NCBI GenBank assembly: GCA_009922405.1
Contig: RFVZ01000047.1
Span: forward strand, 1-13,688
DNA: 13,688 bases
Origin: Betaproteobacteria bacterium
GTDB lineage: Bacteria; Pseudomonadota; Gammaproteobacteria; Burkholderiales; Burkholderiaceae_E
Direction of reading: 5' to 3'
Part shown: positions 1 to 7,162 of the stretch, one piece after another
How the letters are laid out: each line of letters begins with the position of its first letter
Numbering within the stretch: the first letter of the stretch is position 1
Notes under the pieces: generated by a model
The model's database searches: none
What the model saw: only the letters and a program-made list of their open reading frames with translations
What the model was told of the DNA's origin: nothing
Program-made: the position numbers and the translations under genes

Positions 1-498
1 GGTCAAGGTCAATGGCGGGTCGTGATCGGTCGGGGACATTCGCCCGAACATGCAGCCCTGTATGACGAGGCTCATCAGATTCTGATTTCGGGCGATATGG
101 TGTTGCCGCGAATTTCGACCAATGTGAGCGTTCATGCGATCGAACCTGAAGCCGACCCCGTGAATGATTATCTGGAATCACTCCAACGATTCGAAACCTG
201 CGCACCGGATACGCTGGTCCTGCCCTCCCATGGCAGACCCTTCCGGGGCCTGCATGTTCGACTGCGGCAACTTCGGGAACATCACGAGGCCCGGCTGCTC
301 GACACGCTCAATGCTTGTCGCGAACGACCGATGAGTGCGATTGATTTGCTGCCCGTCCTGTTTCGCCGAAAGCTCGACCTGCACCAATCGGGTTTTGCGA
401 TTGGTGAGGCCATTGCCCACCTCCATGCTTTGTATTTTCGGGATCAGGTCCAGCGTCACCTCGACGATGACGGTGTGATTCGTTTTTCGGTTAACTAA
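1..498 (+). CDS. MBL-fold metallo-hydrolase, C-terminal part (5' end outside window)
   Basis: The reading frame is open from base 1 (GQGQWRVVIGRGHSPEH...) to the TAA at 496-498, giving 165 visible residues; the start and the HxHxDH metal motif lie outside the window. Visible metal-site blocks are GRGHSPEH (histidine ligand), ISGDMVL (bridging aspartate) and LPSHGRPF (last histidine), in the order of the metallo-beta-lactamase fold. The last ~75 residues (from REHHEARLLDTL to the end) look like the winged-helix tail found in LACTB2-like MBL hydrolases, with the EAIAHLHAL helix. The substrate cannot be told; relatives hydrolyse thioesters, RNA or other esters. The gene is convergent with the HTH regulator gene and the two stop codons overlap. 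Family assignment is secure, function is not. Confidence 0.9.
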   Translation, partial: GQGQWRVVIGRGHSPEHAALYDEAHQILISGDMVLPRISTNVSVHAIEPEADPVNDYLESLQRFETCAPDTLVLPSHGRPFRGLHVRLRQLREHHEARLLDTLNACRERPMSAIDLLPVLFRRKLDLHQSGFAIGEAIAHLHALYFRDQVQRHLDDDGVIRFSVN

Positions 499-1058
499 AC
501 CGCGATCGGCCGGGCGCTTGGGTAAGCGTGCGCGGCCGCCGCGCCTTCTTGCGCAGCCAGGGTCTCACGCACCATCGCCGCAGCGCCTTCGACCGCGGGC
601 TTCATCACGACGCGTGGACGGGCGGGCGCGGCAGACAATCGGGCGAGCCCAAGCATCACGTTGAGAACAACCTCGCACTGGGCCCGGTCGAGCTCCGCCA
701 CCATTCCAACCAGACGCTCACGCAGGTTTAAATCGGACACCGAGTCCAGCGTCGGTGAACCGCTCCGATGCAATAGTCCGTTCGGATCCGAAGCGGGTTC
801 CTCATTGCTGTCGAGTGCCCGCAGATCCAAATTGAGCCATTCGGCCAAGACCTGCATTTTGGCCAGCTCGGGCACCGTCAGACCGCGCATCCACTTGCGG
901 GCGGCCTCTTGAGAGATCGGTGATTCGCTGCGCGAGCGCAAATTAAAGTCCCGCGCCACCATCGCTGCAGAGGGGTTGCGCCCATAGTATCTAAACAGGC
1001 CGCGATTCAACGCCCGAGCAAACTGCTGGGCGACATGACGGGTGGAACTGATTCTCAT
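495..1058 (-). CDS. XRE/Cro-CI-type helix-turn-helix regulator
   Basis: This encodes 187 residues. The N-terminal ~80 residues resemble a phage-repressor-like HTH region: a helix at FARALNRGLFRYYG, then AAMVARDFNL, then the likely recognition helix around ISQEAARKWMRG, then VPELAKMQVLAEWLNLDL, which fits the XRE pattern of choosing position and tail helix. Residues ~105-150 (LRERLVGMVAELDRAQCEVVLNVM) could form a helical dimerisation segment, and the last ~35 residues are Ala-rich and probably disordered. The ATG start is supported by an AGGAG seven bases upstream. It is probably a cytoplasmic DNA-binding regulator with unknown targets. A hyphenated inverted repeat overlapping its candidate promoter could be its own operator (inference). 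Its stop overlaps the stop of the convergent MBL gene. Confidence 0.75.
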   Translation of the reverse strand: MRISSTRHVAQQFARALNRGLFRYYGRNPSAAMVARDFNLRSRSESPISQEAARKWMRGLTVPELAKMQVLAEWLNLDLRALDSNEEPASDPNGLLHRSGSPTLDSVSDLNLRERLVGMVAELDRAQCEVVLNVMLGLARLSAAPARPRVVMKPAVEGAAAMVRETLAAQEGAAAAHAYPSARPIAV

Positions 1059-1065
1059 TGGGGAA

Positions 1066-1070
1066 CTCCT
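1066..1070 (-). promoter_or_regulatory. Shine-Dalgarno AGGAG of the HTH regulator gene
   Basis: AGGAG on the minus strand lies seven bases before the ATG at 1058. It is one of the few clear ribosome sites in the window and fixes the start of the regulator gene. Confidence 0.75.
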
Positions 1071-1100
1071 GGTGGGATCTGCGTCTGACTTGGGACGACG

Positions 1101-1136
1101 GCTGGGATGGCTGCTGGGCTGACTGCTGGGATGGCT
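1101..1136. repeat. Three tandem copies of a 12-bp repeat upstream of the HTH regulator
   Basis: Three adjacent 12-mers: GCTGGGATGGCT, GCTGGGCTGACT, GCTGGGATGGCT. Copies 1 and 3 are identical; the bases just before (CTTGGGACGACG) look like a decayed fourth copy. If the candidate promoter at 1152-1179 is correct, the array lies in the 5' leader of the regulator mRNA, 43-78 bases upstream of its ATG. It may be a slippage-prone minisatellite or a set of protein sites. The surrounding 1059-1352 intergenic stretch holds this array, the promoter candidate and the inverted repeats listed here, and no gene that I can support. Confidence 0.8.
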
Positions 1137-1151
1137 GAAAGCTACAGCAAA

Positions 1152-1179
1152 AAAGTAACAAACTTCGGCATCCTGCCAA
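1152..1179 (-). promoter_or_regulatory. Candidate promoter of the HTH regulator gene
   Basis: On the minus strand TTGGCA (1179-1174, five of six bases of the sigma70 -35 box) is followed after 16 bases by TACTTT (1157-1152, three of six of the -10 box). The inverted repeat TCCTG-N8-CAGGA (1171-1188) overlaps the -35 box, so a repressor bound there would block it. Purely pattern-based; a competing reading is TTGAAT-N16-GATGAT a little further upstream. Confidence 0.3.
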
Positions 1180-1190
1180 TCATCAGGAGG
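1166..1190. repeat. Hyphenated inverted repeat, copy 1 (CGGCATCCTG ... TCAGGA)
   Basis: CGGCATCCTG is followed after seven bases by TCAGGA, so TCCTG and CAGGA form a 5-bp dyad. The same arrangement recurs at 1335-1358. It overlaps the candidate -35 box of the regulator gene, which suggests an operator, though a chance match is possible. Confidence 0.5.
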
Positions 1191-1281
1191 ATATTGCGCA
1201 ATTCAAAAACCCCCAGTTGGGACTTCGCTGCATCGCAACAAATACGGGGATCACACCCCTACCCGCACGCTACAGTGAGGC

Positions 1282-1303
1282 GCGATTGTCCCCTGTCAAT
1301 CGC
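1282..1303. repeat. 7-bp inverted repeat (GCGATTG-N8-CAATCGC)
   Basis: A perfect 7-bp dyad with an 8-base loop. It lies 50-71 bp downstream of the end of the glycosylase gene on the minus strand. There is no T-run after it, so it is not a typical intrinsic terminator; it may be a weak mRNA 3' hairpin or a binding site. Confidence 0.5.
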
Positions 1304-1334
1304 CTGATTGACCATCGCAGCGCTTGTCACAGGA

Positions 1335-1358
1335 CGGCATCCTGAGTTGAATTCAGGA
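1335..1358. repeat. Hyphenated inverted repeat, copy 2, over the stop of the glycosylase gene
   Basis: CGGCATCCTG is followed after eight bases by TCAGGA; TCCTGA and TCAGGA form a perfect 6-bp dyad with a 7-base loop. The second arm contains the TGA stop of the SMUG1-like gene (1353-1355). It shares its first ten bases and its last six with copy 1. No U-tract follows, so terminator function is doubtful. Confidence 0.5.
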
Positions 1359-2138
1359 AGGCCAGACCCCAAGATCGGCAAGCTGCTGGTTGACCTGCGC
1401 GACCCAACCGCGATTTGCAGCCGGACTCGCCGGACTTGGATGCAAGATCGACCCAATGCGGATTGCGGGCCATCCCGTTAGCGCGCACTGCAAGCGGCGC
1501 TCGGCGAATCCACCAACCCCAATGACCCAGTCAGGCTGAAGCGTTCGGACTGCCTGTTGCAAATGCGCATCGCAGGCGGCCTCGAGAACCCGCAGTTCAG
1601 CGGCTGGCAATCGGTCTGGAGTGAAGTTGCGCCCGCCAGCTTCCAGAAATGCCAGGGGACACCAATTGAGCACAAAGGATTCCTTGAAGAAGGCCTCCGG
1701 TGCGCCCCAACGCTCTGCCACCCATGCCCACAATCGCCGCCCACTCACTTCCGACCGGTTGCAAGCGAAACCCTGAATCGGGCGCTTTGGATGGGGTTGC
1801 TCGGGTTGCATAACCTCGGCCCTCAGGCCCATCCAATCCCTAACCGCGGCGACCTCGCCGAACGGAACTCCGGTCTGCATCATCCCGAACGGGCCAGGAT
1901 TCATCCCCAGAAAAATCACCCGGCGCGGCTCAGCGGCGAACTGGCGAACGTAGCGCTCGTAGACGGCCCACGCGTACTCGAGAGGGTTTAGAACGGCTGC
2001 AACCGGCGCCCGGAAATGCATCGCCGCCAACTGAGCATTCAAGGTTTGGGCCGCCGCCAATAAGTCATTGCTGGTGGGCGTCAGCGGTGAAAGCTCGGAT
2101 GCGGTCAGAGGGGCAGCAAGGGATGCAATCGGATCCAT
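1353..2138 (-). CDS. SMUG1-type uracil-DNA glycosylase (UDG family 3)
   Basis: This encodes 261 residues, close to the size of animal SMUG1. Motif 1, GMNPGPFGMMQTG (residues 78-90), and motif 2, HPSPASPAANRGW (233-245), are nearly identical to the family-3 signatures; Asn80 matches the catalytic asparagine and His233 the intercalation-side histidine. FVLNWCPLAFLE (155-166) carries the conserved Asn thought to read uracil. The enzyme would excise uracil, and perhaps 5-hydroxymethyluracil or xanthine, from DNA and so start base-excision repair. Residues 1-40 are a variable extension and the ATG at 2138 has no clear Shine-Dalgarno, so the exact start is uncertain. It is divergent from the quinone oxidoreductase gene with a shared 117-bp control region. 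Confidence 0.9.
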   Translation of the reverse strand: MDPIASLAAPLTASELSPLTPTSNDLLAAAQTLNAQLAAMHFRAPVAAVLNPLEYAWAVYERYVRQFAAEPRRVIFLGMNPGPFGMMQTGVPFGEVAAVRDWMGLRAEVMQPEQPHPKRPIQGFACNRSEVSGRRLWAWVAERWGAPEAFFKESFVLNWCPLAFLEAGGRNFTPDRLPAAELRVLEAACDAHLQQAVRTLQPDWVIGVGGFAERRLQCALTGWPAIRIGSILHPSPASPAANRGWVAQVNQQLADLGVWPS

Positions 2139-2161
2139 CGCGCGAGCGTAACCGACATTGG

Positions 2162-2191
2162 GTTATCGATTGAGTTATCGATTGGCTTCAA
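2162..2191. promoter_or_regulatory. Tandem GTTATCGATTG repeat with candidate divergent promoter
   Basis: The 11-mer GTTATCGATTG occurs at 2162-2172 and again at 2174-2184, one base apart; each contains the palindrome ATCGAT. It sits in the 117 bp between two divergent genes. On the minus strand TTGAAG (2191-2186) lies 18 bases before GATAAC (2167-2162), a plausible sigma70 promoter for the glycosylase gene that spans both repeats. On the plus strand TTGAGT (2171-2176) and TAGGAT (2196-2201) are 19 bases apart, a weaker candidate for the oxidoreductase. The repeat is certain; its function is inferred. Confidence 0.4.
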
Positions 2192-2255
2192 GCGTTAGGA
2201 TGACGAGATTGCCAAGCCATTCAAATCACCACTTCAAAATACGAGCCCACGCACG

Positions 2256-3296
2256 ATGAACCAAACGCCCAATCTGGCAGATCTTCCAATCATGATGCAG
2301 GCCATCGGTCACGGCAAGGGCGGCGGGCCCGAGGTGCTGGAGCCAATCGAGGTCCCGACCCCAGTGCCAGGGCCCGGTGAAGTGTTGATTCGAGTCGCCT
2401 ATGCCGGTGTCAACCGACCGGACATCCTGCAACGCAGCGGCCGTTATCCACCGCCTAACGACGCCTCGCCGCTAATTGGACTCGAGGTATCGGGCCACAT
2501 TGTGGCGCACGGCGAAGCGGTCGAACTCCATCCCACCAACGCGATCGGCTCCGCTGTGTGCGCGCTCTGTAACGGCGGCGGGTATGCCCAGTACGTGGCG
2601 GTCCCCGCGGGTCAGGTCCTCGCGATTCCCGCTGGCCTGACCCTGGCCCAAGCCGCGGCACTGCCCGAAAATCTGTTCACTGTCTGGCACAACGTGGTCG
2701 AACGCGGACATCTGGCAGCCGGGGAAACGTTCCTGGTGCATGGCGGTTCGTCCGGGATTGGACTCAACGCCATTGGTCTTGCCAAAGCCCGCGGTGCCAC
2801 GGTCTATTGCACCGTCGGGGATGCACGCAAAGCGGCTGCCTGTGTCGAGGCAGGCGCCGACGCAGCCATCGTTTACCGTAGCCAAGACTTTGTTGAAGAA
2901 GTCGTACGACTGACCGGAGGGCGCGGGGTCGATCTGATCCTTGATATGGTCGGTGGCGACTACGTGGCTCGTAACCTGCGCGCGCTCGCGCTGGATGGTC
3001 GCCTCGTCCAGATCGCCTTCCAACAACCGTCGCGGGTCGAGGTCGACTGGATCACGCTGATGACCCGCCGGCTGACGTTCACCGGATCGACGCTGCGGCC
3101 CCGGTCACGAGAGGATAAAGCCGCCATGGCACGCGCGCTCGAGACCGAAGTCTGGCCCCTCCTCAGCCAGGGCAAGGTGTTGCCTGTGATCGATTCCAGT
3201 TACGCGCTTGCGAACGCCGTCGAAGCCCATCGACGGATGGAGACTTCCCAGCACATCGGCAAAATCCTGCTCGAAGTTCCCCAAACGGGCGCATGA
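2256..3296 (+). CDS. NAD(P)H quinone oxidoreductase, PIG3/zinc-free MDR family
   Basis: This encodes 346 residues of the medium-chain dehydrogenase/reductase superfamily without the zinc ligands. The N-terminal GroES-like domain has GGPEVLEPIEVPTP and AYAGVNRPDILQRSG; the cofactor domain has LVHGGSSGIGLNAIGLAK, a glycine-rich NAD(P) loop, followed by GRGVDLILDMVGG. GVNRPD.LQR.G.YPPP and LPENLFTVWHNV are typical of the PIG3 (TP53I3) subgroup, which reduces quinones with NADPH. The first ATG (2256) lacks a clear ribosome site. Relatives usually begin near MMQAIGHG, so the ATG at 2292 or 2295 is a realistic alternative that removes 12-13 residues. The stop overlaps the start of the next gene (ATGA), implying translational coupling. 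Confidence 0.9.
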   Translation: MNQTPNLADLPIMMQAIGHGKGGGPEVLEPIEVPTPVPGPGEVLIRVAYAGVNRPDILQRSGRYPPPNDASPLIGLEVSGHIVAHGEAVELHPTNAIGSAVCALCNGGGYAQYVAVPAGQVLAIPAGLTLAQAAALPENLFTVWHNVVERGHLAAGETFLVHGGSSGIGLNAIGLAKARGATVYCTVGDARKAAACVEAGADAAIVYRSQDFVEEVVRLTGGRGVDLILDMVGGDYVARNLRALALDGRLVQIAFQQPSRVEVDWITLMTRRLTFTGSTLRPRSREDKAAMARALETEVWPLLSQGKVLPVIDSSYALANAVEAHRRMETSQHIGKILLEVPQTGA

Positions 3297-4122
3297 ACGT
3301 ACAAATCGCCAGCGACCTGCATCTGGAGCTGCTCCGACGGGATCCACGGCTGAGCAGTTGGCAGGTGGTTGAGCCCGCCCCCAACGCGGCACTCTTGATC
3401 CTTGCAGGGGACATTCACCAGGGTGCAGCCGCGGTCGAGGCCTTTGTGGATTGGCCCGTGCCCGTCTTGATCGTACCGGGCAATCACGAAGCCTATGAAT
3501 CAACCATCGAAACCTCACTCGCAGCGATGCGGGCTGCCGCCGAGGGCACAAATGTCCGCGTACTCCAACGCGAAGTTGCCGTCATCGAGGGGGTTCGATT
3601 CGTTGCGGCTACGCTCTGGAGCGACCCGGCTGTGATGGGTGAGCGCGAGGCTGCGGCCCGCGTCGCGCTCTTGCAGACGATGGTCGACTACCGCTTGATC
3701 GCGACCGACGGCGCGATCGGGCATGGCTCGAAACCCTAATCAACCAGAACTTTGACGGCCCAACCGTCGTCATTACCCACCACCTGCCATCACAGCGATC
3801 GATCGCCCCCCGCTACGCCGGTAGCCTGTCCAATGCAGGGTTTGTCTCGGAGCTCGAATCCCTGATGGGCGCCGAGCGCGTCCAACTCTGGATCCACGGG
3901 CATACCCACAGCTCATTTGACTACACCGTCGCGGGCACGCGGGTCGTCTGTAACCCTCGAGGTTATGCCCGCGGTCTCGGATCAAATCCAGAACAAGCCC
4001 GGCCCACCTTGTCGTTCGAAAATCCAGAATTTCAACCCGCTCTCGTCGTTGAAATTACGTCTGCACCAACTTGCGATGGCGATGGATACTCATCAACAAA
4101 CCGGCCCCAAGTCCAAGGGTAA
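3293..4122 (+). pseudogene. Calcineurin-like metallophosphoesterase, frame-disrupted by a small deletion
   Basis: The gene begins at the ATGA overlap with the oxidoreductase and reads MNVQIASDLHLELL..., with LAGDIH and GNHEAY metal-site blocks, until TAA at 3737-3739. The rest of the family is in the next frame: RAWLETL, FDGPTVVITHHLP, RYAGSLSNAGFVSEL, LWIHGHTHSSFDY, CNPRGYARGL, ending at 4122. All metallophosphoesterase blocks are present but split. Family members, as I recall them, have about 15-20 residues between the segment matching DYRLIATDG and the one matching RAWL; here the two are almost adjacent. This implies loss of a non-multiple of three bases near 3708-3726. The shifted frame also runs past the usual family end (near LVVEI, ~4056) and overlaps rodA antisense by 68 bp. 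It is a recent pseudogene or a sequence/assembly error. Confidence 0.8.
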
Positions 4123-5161
4123 CCATCGCCGTTCCGCCGTACGACATCCACGGGAGAGGGACCCCGACGACCGGCAAAATCCCACTCACCATGCCCATAT
4201 TCACAAAGGCGTAAGTGAAGAAAATCATCGTGATTGAGCCCGCGAGCAGGCGCATGAACATGGTCGCCCCCGACGCCGCGATCATGAGACCCCGCAGCAA
4301 GAGTGCGAGATAGAGAACGAGCAGGATCAGATTGCCGACCAGACCGAATTCTTCGGCGAATACCGCAAACACAAAATCCGTCGTACTTTCCGGAATGAAT
4401 TCGAGGTGGGCCTGGGTGCCCTGCAGCCAGCCCTTTCCCCACAGCCCTCCAGAGCCTACGGCGATGGTCGACTGAATAATGTGAAAGCCCTTACCGAGCG
4501 GATCACTCGAAGGATCGATCAGCGTCAGGACGCGTTGACGTTGATAGTCATGCATCGCCATCCATAGCAAAGGCGTTGCCGCGGTAATTCCAATGCCCAG
4601 TGCAATCAGTAGCTTCCAGGGAAAGCCCGCGAAAAAAATGACATATGCGCCGGCTGCGAAAACCAATACCGCGGTACCCAGGTCGGGCTGGCGGGCGATC
4701 AGTAGCGTCGGCAGCAGCAGCAGCGCGGCGGACACCAGAAAGTCGGTCGCCCGCAAAGCCCCCTCGCGACGATGAAACCACCATGCGAGCATTAAAGGGG
4801 TCGCAATTTTGAGCAACTCGGACGGTTGAATCCGCGTGAACCCGAAATTCAACCAACGTCGCGCACCTTTAGAAACATCGCCAAACAGTGCGACCCCGAT
4901 CAGCAGGATGATCCCCAGCACATACAAAGGAACCGCCGTCCCGCGCATCCAGTTGGGTGGCAAGTTGGCGGCTGCCCAACACACCAATGCAGCGACGAGA
5001 ATGTTGCGCAGGTGGGCCTCGAAGCGCCCCGGGAAATTGACTCCAGCCGAATACACCGTCATCACACTCAAAATCAAAATCAGAATTAGTGTCACCGTCA
5101 GAATCGGATCAAAAACCAGAATCGCCCGACGCGTCCCACGCTTGAAATCGTCGAAGGTCAC
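4055..5161 (-). CDS. rodA: RodA, SEDS-family peptidoglycan glycosyltransferase
   Basis: This encodes 368 residues with about ten membrane segments. RodA polymerises lipid II into glycan strands during side-wall growth, working with PBP2. Family marks include GDVSKGARRWLNFG, RIQPSELLKIA, ARQPDLGTA, DPLGKGFHIIQS, GSGGLWGKGW, GTQAHLEFIPE and the essential aspartate in TTDFVFA (Asp262), ending with GVPLPWMSYGGT. The start is GTG (5161-5159), overlapping the mrdA stop in GTGA, so it is translated by coupling with mrdA. It is the last gene of the mre operon. Its 3' end is overlapped antisense by the extended frame of the broken phosphoesterase gene, and I see no terminator after it. Confidence 0.97.
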   Translation of the reverse strand: MTFDDFKRGTRRAILVFDPILTVTLILILILSVMTVYSAGVNFPGRFEAHLRNILVAALVCWAAANLPPNWMRGTAVPLYVLGIILLIGVALFGDVSKGARRWLNFGFTRIQPSELLKIATPLMLAWWFHRREGALRATDFLVSAALLLLPTLLIARQPDLGTAVLVFAAGAYVIFFAGFPWKLLIALGIGITAATPLLWMAMHDYQRQRVLTLIDPSSDPLGKGFHIIQSTIAVGSGGLWGKGWLQGTQAHLEFIPESTTDFVFAVFAEEFGLVGNLILLVLYLALLLRGLMIAASGATMFMRLLAGSITMIFFTYAFVNMGMVSGILPVVGVPLPWMSYGGTAMVTLGLGAGLLMSIHRHRKLVQT

Positions 5162-7161
5162 GGCCTCTCCTGCTCATTGGGGCGCGCGGGGGCAGGCCCT
5201 GGAGTTGGGGTGCCCGGAGCGCCTGGCACCGGATCTGGCTCCGGCTGTGGGCCATCGGGCACATCCCGCAAGGTCGGATCCTCGGAGGCAATCCCGATCG
5301 TCACCGCTTTAACCGGATCGCCCTCAGGGCGCTGGCCAAGCAAGACGTAATCAATTGCCCGCCGCGCAATGGGTGCGGCAGCAGCGGCCCCAAAGCCAGC
5401 ATTTTCAACAATCACGGCCAGTGCAATCTGAGGATTGTCGGCCGGCGCAAAGGCCATGAACAGCGAATGATCGCGGTAACGCTCTGAAATGCGACGCGCA
5501 TCGTAGCGCTCATTCTGTTTGATCCCAATCACCTGGGCCGTCCCCGTCTTACCCGCGGCCGAATAGGGTGCCCCGACAAACGCATGACGACCCGTGCCGA
5601 AACGGTTGACATCGACCATGGCCGACTTGACCAGCTTAAGCCACTCGGGTTTGAGCGCAATGCGCTCGCGCTCGGGCGTACTGACCTGCGTGACGCCCCG
5701 CGTGCCTGGATTTTCCAGTGCACGAACCACCCGCGGTGGTCGAACGACCCCATCGGCGGCCAAGGTCGCGGTGGCATGCGCCAGTTGCAGGATCGTAAAC
5801 GCGTTATAACCCTGACCGATCCCGATCGAAATCGTCTCACCCGCCAACCACTTCTGCTTGTAACGACGTAGCTTCCAGGCGCTCGATGGCAGGATCCCCT
5901 GCACCTCTCCTTCGAGGTCAATTCCGGTCAGCTGACCAAATCCCCAGGGCTTCATGAAATCGTGAATAGCATCGACGCCCATGTCGTTCGCGACCATGTA
6001 GTAATACGTATCTGAGGACACGACAATCGAGCGATGCAGATCCACGGCACCGTTGCCGCGGGGATTGGAGTCGCGAAACTTGTGACCCCCGAACTGGAAG
6101 TATCCCGGATCGTAAATCGTGGTGTTGGGCGTGCGCTTACCGCTCTCGAGGGCCGCCAATGCCATAAATGGCTTGTAGGTCGAGCCCGGCGGGTAAGTGC
6201 CGCGCAGTGGTCGGTTCAGCAAGGGCTTGTCGGGCGACTCGTTATAGCCCTGCCAAACTTGTGGATCAACGCCATCAGTAAAGAGATTGGGATCGAAGGT
6301 CGGTTTACTGACAAAGGCCAGAATCTCTCCCGTTCTTGGATCGATTGCGACGAGGGCGCCGCGCCGATCACCAAACATGTCTTCGACCAGCTTCTGCAGA
6401 CCCAGATCAATTGAGAGGACAACGGTGGTCCCAGGCAGGGGCGCGCGCCGCGACAGGGTTCGCACCGGTCGCCCACCCGCGGAGACCTCAATCTCTTCGT
6501 AGCCCACTTGTCCGTGCAGGACCTTTTCATAGCTCAGTTCCACCCCCACCTTACCGATCTGGGTGGAGCCGATGTACTGGCTCGACTGCTCGGACTCTTC
6601 GAGACGCAACTTGTCGGCCGCCGAGATCCGTCCGATATGGCCAATCAAATGACTGGCTGTTTCACCCAAGGGGTAACTGCGAAACAACCGCGCCCGTACT
6701 TCGACCCCGGGCAAGCGAAACCGGTTGGCCGCCAAAATCGCGACTTCCTCGTCGGTCAAACGGCTCTTGAGCGGGATTGATTCGGCGGACTTCGAGTCCT
6801 CGAATAGCCTTCTAAATCGCTTGCGGTCTTTGATACTGATTTCGACGAGACCGGAGATATCGGTCATGGTCTGCTCCATATCCTCGATGCGCCCAGGTTG
6901 GAGCTCAAGGGTATAAGCGGACACATTCTGGGCAATGACGACCCCATTGCGGTCGACGATCAGTCCGCGGGTGGGCGCGATCGGGACCAACTGAATGCGG
7001 TTCTCCTCGGCTTGCAGGCTCAACTGATCATGCCGAACCACTTGCAGCCAAGCGAATCGGGCCGCTAACAGCACAAAGCACGTCACGACCACACCGACGG
7101 CGACCGCGACCCGGATCCGGAACTGATGAAGCTCCTGCTCGGTATTGCGGACGGCAACCAT
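5158..7161 (-). CDS. mrdA: Penicillin-binding protein 2, elongasome transpeptidase
   Basis: This encodes 667 residues, starting at MVAVRNTEQELHQF. A single N-terminal membrane anchor (about 16-40) is followed by the pedestal/dimer domain and the transpeptidase domain with STYK (nucleophile Ser327, Lys330), SSD (382-384) and KTG (538-540). It cross-links new side-wall peptidoglycan together with RodA and is the usual target of mecillinam-type beta-lactams. The frame is open for 84 codons further upstream, but that part is mreD read out of frame, so the ATG one base after the mreD stop is the real start. The last ~40 residues form a Pro-rich tail (PQPEPDPVPG...) of no known role, probably periplasmic and disordered. 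Confidence 0.97.
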   Translation of the reverse strand: MVAVRNTEQELHQFRIRVAVAVGVVVTCFVLLAARFAWLQVVRHDQLSLQAEENRIQLVPIAPTRGLIVDRNGVVIAQNVSAYTLELQPGRIEDMEQTMTDISGLVEISIKDRKRFRRLFEDSKSAESIPLKSRLTDEEVAILAANRFRLPGVEVRARLFRSYPLGETASHLIGHIGRISAADKLRLEESEQSSQYIGSTQIGKVGVELSYEKVLHGQVGYEEIEVSAGGRPVRTLSRRAPLPGTTVVLSIDLGLQKLVEDMFGDRRGALVAIDPRTGEILAFVSKPTFDPNLFTDGVDPQVWQGYNESPDKPLLNRPLRGTYPPGSTYKPFMALAALESGKRTPNTTIYDPGYFQFGGHKFRDSNPRGNGAVDLHRSIVVSSDTYYYMVANDMGVDAIHDFMKPWGFGQLTGIDLEGEVQGILPSSAWKLRRYKQKWLAGETISIGIGQGYNAFTILQLAHATATLAADGVVRPPRVVRALENPGTRGVTQVSTPERERIALKPEWLKLVKSAMVDVNRFGTGRHAFVGAPYSAAGKTGTAQVIGIKQNERYDARRISERYRDHSLFMAFAPADNPQIALAVIVENAGFGAAAAAPIARRAIDYVLLGQRPEGDPVKAVTIGIASEDPTLRDVPDGPQPEPDPVPGAPGTPTPGPAPARPNEQERP

Positions 7162-7162
7162 C

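Noticed and set aside
1282..1303. Intrinsic terminator after the glycosylase gene
   Set aside because: The stem is only 7 bp with no T-run after it on either strand, so it was kept only as an inverted repeat.
991..1307. Small genes of 60-66 codons in the gap around 1059-1352
   Set aside because: The frames are repeat-driven, lack ribosome sites and overlap the promoter region; no family is recognisable.
1557..1991. A 144-codon plus-strand frame opposite the SMUG1-like gene
   Set aside because: The opposite strand carries exact SMUG1 signatures; this product has no recognisable features.
2472..3026. A 184-codon minus-strand open frame inside the quinone oxidoreductase gene
   Set aside because: It is a shadow of a gene with strong family motifs and has no family resemblance of its own.
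3720..3739. Programmed ribosomal frameshift joining the two halves of the phosphoesterase
   Set aside because: No slippery heptamer in frame is seen, and residues expected between the two halves are missing, so a deletion explains it better.
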